From Burkholderia sp. Bp8992 (lineage in GTDB: Bacteria; Pseudomonadota; Gammaproteobacteria; Burkholderiales; Burkholderiaceae), in assembly GCF_003853705.1 (NCBI RefSeq), contig NZ_QTQI01000016.1, positions 1 to 64,000 of the forward strand: a stretch of 64,000 nucleotides of DNA, written 5' to 3'. The translations under genes were made by a program, and so were the position numbers. The notes below the pieces were generated by a model that was given only the letters and a program-made list of their open reading frames with translations, made no database searches and was not told the origin of the DNA. Numbering within the stretch: the stretch's first letter is position 1; the number at the start of each line of letters is the position of its first letter. Shown piece by piece: positions 58,231 to 64,000 of the stretch.

Positions 58231-59253
58231 CTACGCCGCCGCCGGCCGGCGGGCGAGCCGCTCGCGGATCTCCGGTGTCGCCAGGCACGTCGCCAGGGCT
58301 TCGAACCCGGGTGCGCCGGGGTAAGGCGCCACGCGCGCCGGCGGGCTGTGATTGGCCGGGCACAGCAGGAGCGTTTCGTCGGGGCCGACTGCCGCCAGGT
58401 CGAGGATCGCCGACGAGCGCGTGAGCAGGAACAGCGGGCGCATGCCGGCGGCCGCGCATTCACGCAGATGAGCGATCAAGGCCAGCTGCGTGGGCCGGTC
58501 GAGATCCTGTTCGATCATGTCGACGACCTGCGCGCGCGGGCCTTCCGCTTCGAGACTGGCGAGCAGCGCGACCAGCGCGGGCGACGGCGTTGCGCCTTTG
58601 TCGATGAGTGCGGTCAATGTGCGGTCGACGCGCGACTTCAGCGCAGGATCGGCGCGCAATGCCGCGCGTGCTGCCGCACAGTCGTCGTCCAGCCGGTCGA
58701 GTCCCACGAACACGGCGCCGGGCAGCGCGTCGGCCAGCCGAAGCGCCAGCCGCGTCTTGCCGCTTCCCAGCGAGCCGATGATGTAGTTCAGCGGCCGGAT
58801 GTCGCGACACTCGAACCATTCGCCGCCCCACGGCCACGGCAGGTTGAACGCGACACCGGCGTCCGGCTCGTCGAGCAGCCGCGTCAGCTCGCCGTCGGCC
58901 GGCATCCGGCCGCGCGCGAGGCCGGCGCGGATCGCGTGCACGCGGTCGACCTTGCGCACGAGATCCTGAATGCCGTGGTCAAGCGCCGTTTCATGAGCGG
59001 CCAGTGCGTCGTCGAGGCTGCGCGCGTCGCCGTCGAGTACGTTCGCCACCTGGGAGAGGCTGAGGCCGAGCTTGCGCAATGCCGCGATGTCGGCCGCGCG
59101 GGCGAGATCGTCCGGGCCGTACGCGCGGTATCCGGCCGGCGTACGCCCGGGCGTGACGAGGCCGTGCCGCTCGTACAGCCGCAGCGCCTTGATCGAGACG
59201 CCGAGCCGCGCGGCGGCCGCCGATGCGTTCAAACGGGGCGTGGACCTACCCAT
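58231..59253 (-). CDS. MerR-type regulator fused to a P-loop ATPase domain
   Basis: The 340-residue protein starts with a MerR helix-turn-helix (LGVSIKALRLYERHGLVTPG, GYRAYGPDDL) and a dimerisation helix to about residue 120. Instead of a small effector domain it carries a nucleotide-binding domain with a Walker A motif, GSLGSGKT, at residues 160-167. VFVGLDRLDDDCA may be near the Walker B position. The combination suggests ATP-dependent or ligand-gated transcription control. The targets are unknown; it is convergent with the hydrolase gene. Confidence 0.8.
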   Translation of the reverse strand: MGRSTPRLNASAAAARLGVSIKALRLYERHGLVTPGRTPAGYRAYGPDDLARAADIAALRKLGLSLSQVANVLDGDARSLDDALAAHETALDHGIQDLVRKVDRVHAIRAGLARGRMPADGELTRLLDEPDAGVAFNLPWPWGGEWFECRDIRPLNYIIGSLGSGKTRLALRLADALPGAVFVGLDRLDDDCAAARAALRADPALKSRVDRTLTALIDKGATPSPALVALLASLEAEGPRAQVVDMIEQDLDRPTQLALIAHLRECAAAGMRPLFLLTRSSAILDLAAVGPDETLLLCPANHSPPARVAPYPGAPGFEALATCLATPEIRERLARRPAAA

Positions 59254-59335
59254 TCGTCACCTCTTCGCTGTCGATTCGTTGCGGTCAGCATAAAGGCGAT
59301 CCCAAGGGCCGGGTCAAGCGCGATTGCGCGCTCGC

Positions 59336-60802
59336 TCAATCGGCCGCCGCGAATTCCTCCCGCAGCGCGCGATACAGCCGCCGATACCGCGCAAGCCGGC
59401 CGGCCAGCAGGTCGACCGACGCGGAATCGGGCGCGACCGTCTCCGTCACCGGCGGTGCGACGCAGACTTCCGCGAGCGAGTCGTCCGTCGCAGCCAGTCG
59501 CGCGAGCCGCGCGGCGCCGAGTGCCGCGCCGACCGCACCGTCCGCATGGCGCTGCATCGCAAGCCCGGTCGCATTCGCGCACAGCCGCGCCCAGAAAGCG
59601 CTCTTCGATCCGCCGCCGATGAACGACACCGCGTCGAGCGTGGTGCCGGCCGCGCGCAGCGCGTCGTAGCCGTCCGCCATCGCGAACGCGACACCTTCCA
59701 TGACCGCATACGCGAGGTCGTCGGCATCGTGTTCGTTCGACAGTCCGAAGAACACGCCGCGCGCATGCGCATCGTTGTGCGGCGTGCGTTCGCCGCCGAG
59801 ATACGGCAGGAACAGCGGTGCGCGAGCCGGATCGGCGCGTTCAGCGCGCACGGCCAGCACGCCGGGCGTCGTCCCGTGCGCACGCGCGAGCCAGTCGAGG
59901 CTCGCGGCGGCCGACAGGATCACGCTCATCTGGTGCCAGCGCCCTTCGATGCAATGACAGAACGCGTGCACGGCGGCATCCGGATTCGGCGCGAAGCGGT
60001 CGTTGCCGGCGAACAGCACGCCCGACGTGCCGAGCGACAGGAAGCCGCTGCCGGCGCCCGTCACGCCCATGCCGATCGCGGACGCCGCGTTGTCGCCGGC
60101 GCCGCCGGCGATCGTCACGGGCCCCGCGATGCCCCATTCGCGCCGCAGCGTATCGCGCAGCTGCGCGGCGGGCGCATTGCCTTCGACGAGGCGCGGCATC
60201 TGCGCACGCGACAGCTCGGTCGCGGCGAGCATCCGGTCGGACCAGTCGCGGCCTGCGCAGTCGAGCCACAGCGTGCCCGACGCATCGGACAGGTCGGACA
60301 CGAATTCGCCGGACAGGCGCCAGATCAGGTAGTCCTTCGGCAGCAGCACCTTGTGCACCGCGCGGAACACGGCCGGCTCGTATTTCGCGAGCCACAGCAG
60401 CTTCGGCGCGGTGAAACCGGGCATCGCCATGTTGCCGGTGATCGCGCGCGCTTCCGGCACCAGCGCCTCGAGCTCGACGCATTCGTTGCCGGCGCGCGTG
60501 TCGTTCCACAGGATCGCGGGGCGCAGCACCTGGTCCGCGCGGTCGATCAGCGTCGCGCCGTGCATCTGCCCGGACAGCGCGACGCCTTGCAACGCGGCGA
60601 AGCCGGCAGGATGCGCGGCGCGCACCGACACGATCGCATCGAGCATCGCGTGCCACCATGCCTGCGGGCTCTGTTCGGACCAGTGCGGATGCGGGCGGCT
60701 GATCGACAGCGTGGCCGAGCCGGTCGCGAGGGGCACCGAGCGGGAATCGGTGAGGAGAACCTTGACCTCGGACGTGCCGAGATCGATGCCGAGAAATGTC
60801 AC
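59336..60802 (-). CDS. xylB: xylulokinase
   Basis: From GTG 60802 the protein has 488 residues, normal for XylB. The FGGY-kinase motifs are clear: FLGIDLGTSEVKVLL at the N-terminus, LSGQMHGATLID, GGAGDNAASAIGMG and FIGGGSKSAFWARL. It phosphorylates D-xylulose to xylulose 5-phosphate. It is the last gene of the polyol operon, and its start overlaps the AraC stop as GTGA. With the polyol dehydrogenase at the start of the visible operon it forms a route from D-arabitol or xylitol to the pentose phosphate pathway. Confidence 0.94.
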   Translation of the reverse strand: MTFLGIDLGTSEVKVLLTDSRSVPLATGSATLSISRPHPHWSEQSPQAWWHAMLDAIVSVRAAHPAGFAALQGVALSGQMHGATLIDRADQVLRPAILWNDTRAGNECVELEALVPEARAITGNMAMPGFTAPKLLWLAKYEPAVFRAVHKVLLPKDYLIWRLSGEFVSDLSDASGTLWLDCAGRDWSDRMLAATELSRAQMPRLVEGNAPAAQLRDTLRREWGIAGPVTIAGGAGDNAASAIGMGVTGAGSGFLSLGTSGVLFAGNDRFAPNPDAAVHAFCHCIEGRWHQMSVILSAAASLDWLARAHGTTPGVLAVRAERADPARAPLFLPYLGGERTPHNDAHARGVFFGLSNEHDADDLAYAVMEGVAFAMADGYDALRAAGTTLDAVSFIGGGSKSAFWARLCANATGLAMQRHADGAVGAALGAARLARLAATDDSLAEVCVAPPVTETVAPDSASVDLLAGRLARYRRLYRALREEFAAAD

Positions 60803-61734
60803 GTATGAAGCGTCCTGTCTGGGGCGCGCGGCGGCGCGCGTCGCGGGGGCGGCGCGTCGTCGCGGCCATGCGGTTCGTTGAGCCGGTGCAGCGCGCGGAA
60901 CCTCGACGGCGGCACCTGCTTCATCGCGAGAAACTGACGGTTGAAGTTCGACAGGTTGTTGAAGCCAACCCGGTAGCAGATGTCGGTTACCGTCAGGTCG
61001 GAAAACATCAGCAGCTCGCAGGCTTCGTTGATGCGCAGCCGGTTCAGGTAGCGCACGAACGACGAGCCGGTGTGACGCCGGAAGAACCGCGTGAAGGTGC
61101 TGACGCTCATGCCGGCGAACGCGGCGACGTCGGTCTCGCGCAGCATGCCGGGCAGGTTCTGCTGCAGGTACGACAGCACTTGGTTGATGGTCGACGACAT
61201 GTAGTGCTGCGCGTTGCTGCGGTAGCCGGGGCCCGCGAGCACGCGCCGCTCGCGGCACGACGACAGCCGGTCGAACAGCGACATCAGGATCTCGACGCGG
61301 CGGCAGCCGTGCGCGTTCGCGAGTTCGAGCATCAGCGGCGCGACTTCGATGCCCACGCGATCGGGAAACTGCACGCCGCGCGCCGCGTCGTCGATCAGGT
61401 CGATCACCGGCTGCAGCTCGCTGAACGCGCCGACCATCTTCTCGATCGCATCGCGCGAGAACTGCAGCACGACGTCGCGCGACGGCACGCGTTCGCCGTC
61501 GGCGAGCTCGCTGACCCAGTTGTGCGGCAGGTTCGGCCCCGTGACGATCAGGTTGCCGGGGCCGAAATCGCCGATATGGTCGCCGACGAACACCTTGCCG
61601 CGCGACGCCTGGATCAGATGAATTTCGTACTCGGGATGAAAGTGCCACTTCGCGACCGAATGCGGGTAGTCGTGAACCCACGCGCGGAACGACTCGTCGC
61701 GGTGGGTGGGAACGATCTCGAGATCCGGGTTCAT
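60799..61734 (-). CDS. AraC-family transcriptional regulator
   Basis: From ATG 61734 the protein has 311 residues. An N-terminal cupin sensor domain (WHFHPEYEIHLIQASRGK, GDHIGDFGPGNL) is followed by a two-helix-turn-helix AraC DNA-binding domain (ETDVAAFAGMSVSTFTRFFR, DICYRVGFNNLSNFNRQF). It probably senses the polyol or sugar and activates the operon. Its place between the transporter ATPase and the kinase genes is consistent with that. The C-terminus has a Pro/Arg-rich tail beyond the usual end. Confidence 0.92.
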   Translation of the reverse strand: MNPDLEIVPTHRDESFRAWVHDYPHSVAKWHFHPEYEIHLIQASRGKVFVGDHIGDFGPGNLIVTGPNLPHNWVSELADGERVPSRDVVLQFSRDAIEKMVGAFSELQPVIDLIDDAARGVQFPDRVGIEVAPLMLELANAHGCRRVEILMSLFDRLSSCRERRVLAGPGYRSNAQHYMSSTINQVLSYLQQNLPGMLRETDVAAFAGMSVSTFTRFFRRHTGSSFVRYLNRLRINEACELLMFSDLTVTDICYRVGFNNLSNFNRQFLAMKQVPPSRFRALHRLNEPHGRDDAPPPRRAPPRAPDRTLHT

Positions 61735-61763
61735 CGTGTGCTCCGTCGAGGCGTGCCGGCGTG

Positions 61764-62957
<1,194 letters not shown>

Positions 62958-62960
62958 GGC

Positions 62961-63995
62961 TCAATCCATTTCGATCTGAATCTTGACGTCGCTCGGCAGG
63001 CCGCTCGCTGCTTCCTCGAATGCGCGCACGCCTTCGGAAAACGGGAACGTGCGCGAGATGAACGGCCTCACGTCGATCGCGCCGGATGCGATCAGCGCAA
63101 GCGCGCGCGGGAAGATGTTCGCGTAGCGGAACACCGATTCGATGCGGCCTTCCTTCGCCTGCAGCGCGACCACGTCGAGCGGCACCGGCGCGACGGGCAT
63201 GCCGATCAGTACCGCGCAGCCGCCCGGGCACATCAGGTCGACGAGGCCCGCATACGCGTTCGCGCTGCCGCTCGCCTCGAACACGACGTCCGCGCCCCAG
63301 CCGGCGGAGGCTTCGGCCACCGCGTCGGCGAGCGGCCGCGTACGCACGTCGACGGTCGTGACGGCCGGGTTGCCCGCGAACAGCGCGAGCTTGTCGGGCA
63401 CGACGTCGGCGAGGACCACACGCGCGGCGCCGCCCGCGAGCGCGGCGAGCGCCGTCATCGCGCCGATCGTGCCGGCGCCGATCACGACCGCGAGGTCGCC
63501 CGGCTTCATCGCCGCCTTCTTCGCGGCCTGCAGGCCGATCGACAGCGGCTCGACGATCGCGCCTTCGGCGAACGACACGTTGTCGGGCAGCCGATACGTG
63601 AACGCGGCCGGATGCACGACGAACGGCGTCAGGCAGCCGTGGATGGGCGGCGTCGCCCAGAAGCGCACGTCGGGGTCGAGGTTGTAGAGCCCGCGCAGCG
63701 TCGCGGGCGAATCGAGGCGCGGCACGCCCGGCTCCATGCATACGCGGTCGCCGACGCGCAGGTGCGTGACGCCGGCGCCGGTCTCGACGACGGTGCCGGA
63801 TGCTTCATGGCCGAGCACCATCGGCGCGTCGACGCGAAACGGGCCGATGCCGCCGTGCACGTAGTAATGCACGTCGCTGCCGCAGACGCCGACCGTATGC
63901 ACCTTGATCCGGACGTCGCCGGGGCCGACCTGTTGCGGCAGGTCGATGTCGCGCAGCGCGAGCTCGCGCGTGCGTTCGAGGACGAGTGCTTTCAA
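62961..63995 (-). CDS. zinc-dependent polyol dehydrogenase (L-iditol/xylitol dehydrogenase type)
   Basis: The 344-residue MDR enzyme has the zinc-site [14 protein letters not shown] and [13 protein letters not shown]. The Rossmann fold has [14 protein letters not shown]. The structural zinc loop with four Cys is missing, as in the sorbitol dehydrogenase branch. It oxidises a sugar alcohol to the ketose with NAD. With xylulokinase in the same operon, D-arabitol or xylitol is a likely substrate. The best start near the window edge is TTG 63995 (MKALVLE), but the frame remains open to the edge, so the true start could lie outside. Confidence 0.88.
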   Translation of the reverse strand: MKALVLERTRELALRDIDLPQQVGPGDVRIKVHTVGVCGSDVHYYVHGGIGPFRVDAPMVLGHEASGTVVETGAGVTHLRVGDRVCMEPGVPRLDSPATLRGLYNLDPDVRFWATPPIHGCLTPFVVHPAAFTYRLPDNVSFAEGAIVEPLSIGLQAAKKAAMKPGDLAVVIGAGTIGAMTALAALAGGAARVVLADVVPDKLALFAGNPAVTTVDVRTRPLADAVAEASAGWGADVVFEASGSANAYAGLVDLMCPGGCAVLIGMPVAPVPLDVVALQAKEGRIESVFRYANIFPRALALIASGAIDVRPFISRTFPFSEGVRAFEEAASGLPSDVKIQIEMD

Positions 63996-64000
63996 CGTGT

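Noticed and set aside
59336-61681. Frame extending the xylulokinase N-terminus to 781 residues
   Set aside because: XylB similarity begins exactly at GTG 60802. The extension is a shadow of the AraC gene.

Overview
The window is high-GC DNA with the gene content and codon use of a Burkholderia, probably of the cepacia complex. This is an inference from gene families such as the DUF2844/DUF3443 pair, the H-NS-like protein and the polyol operon; no rRNA or tRNA gene was seen to confirm it.

The left half (about 1-32.2 kb) looks accessory. It opens with insertion sequence debris (300-737 and about 845-894). Then comes a biosynthetic gene cluster of about 27 kb made of two divergent operons that share an AT-richer 1.9-kb spacer (12652-14520). 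The leftward operon (12651 to 1113) encodes a TauD-type dioxygenase, an ATP-grasp ligase, an A-T-R NRPS, a SAM-dependent transferase, a CmlA-type diiron beta-hydroxylase, an aldo/keto reductase, an O-carbamoyltransferase and an MFS exporter. The rightward operon (14521 to 28777) encodes a class III aminotransferase, an A-T-E-like NRPS, an EamA transporter, a GNAT acetyltransferase, a ferredoxin/FrhB reductase, an EPSP-synthase-like enzyme with a rebuilt active-site loop, a BchC-like dehydrogenase, an A-T NRPS, a free condensation domain, a thioesterase and a membrane protein. Most neighbours overlap by a few bases, so each side is a tightly coupled operon. My hypothesis is that the right arm turns a shikimate-type precursor into a reduced, possibly aminated, cyclohexane building block. 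The left arm would beta-hydroxylate a carrier-bound amino acid, release it reductively and carbamoylate it. I do not recognise this combination as a described pathway.

From 28.9 to 32.3 kb there is lower-GC sequence with an H-NS-like gene, a hypothetical membrane-anchored protein, an orphan Xre/MbcA-type antitoxin, palindromic repeats and a broken tetR. From 32.3 to 38.1 kb lies an aromatic catabolic operon: MhpA-like hydroxylase, ring-cleavage-type VOC dioxygenase, fumarylacetoacetase-family hydrolase and acyl-CoA ligase. An OmpW porin, the DUF2844/DUF3443 pair, a LuxR regulator and a large lipoprotein follow. A 32-bp palindromic operator occurs both before the catabolic operon and before the DUF2844 gene.

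At 45.0-46.4 kb a second, short threonyl-tRNA synthetase gene sits behind a complete transcription attenuator with a nine-threonine leader peptide. It is inserted beside a duplicated tail of the neighbouring polysaccharide deacetylase gene. The rest (46.5-64 kb) looks like ordinary chromosome: cell-surface glycan genes, a dicarboxylate symporter, an NHL-type secreted protein, a parvulin, a MASE1 sensor, an alpha/beta hydrolase, a MerR-ATPase fusion, and a polyol operon (dehydrogenase, ABC ATPase, AraC, xylulokinase) that runs off the right edge.
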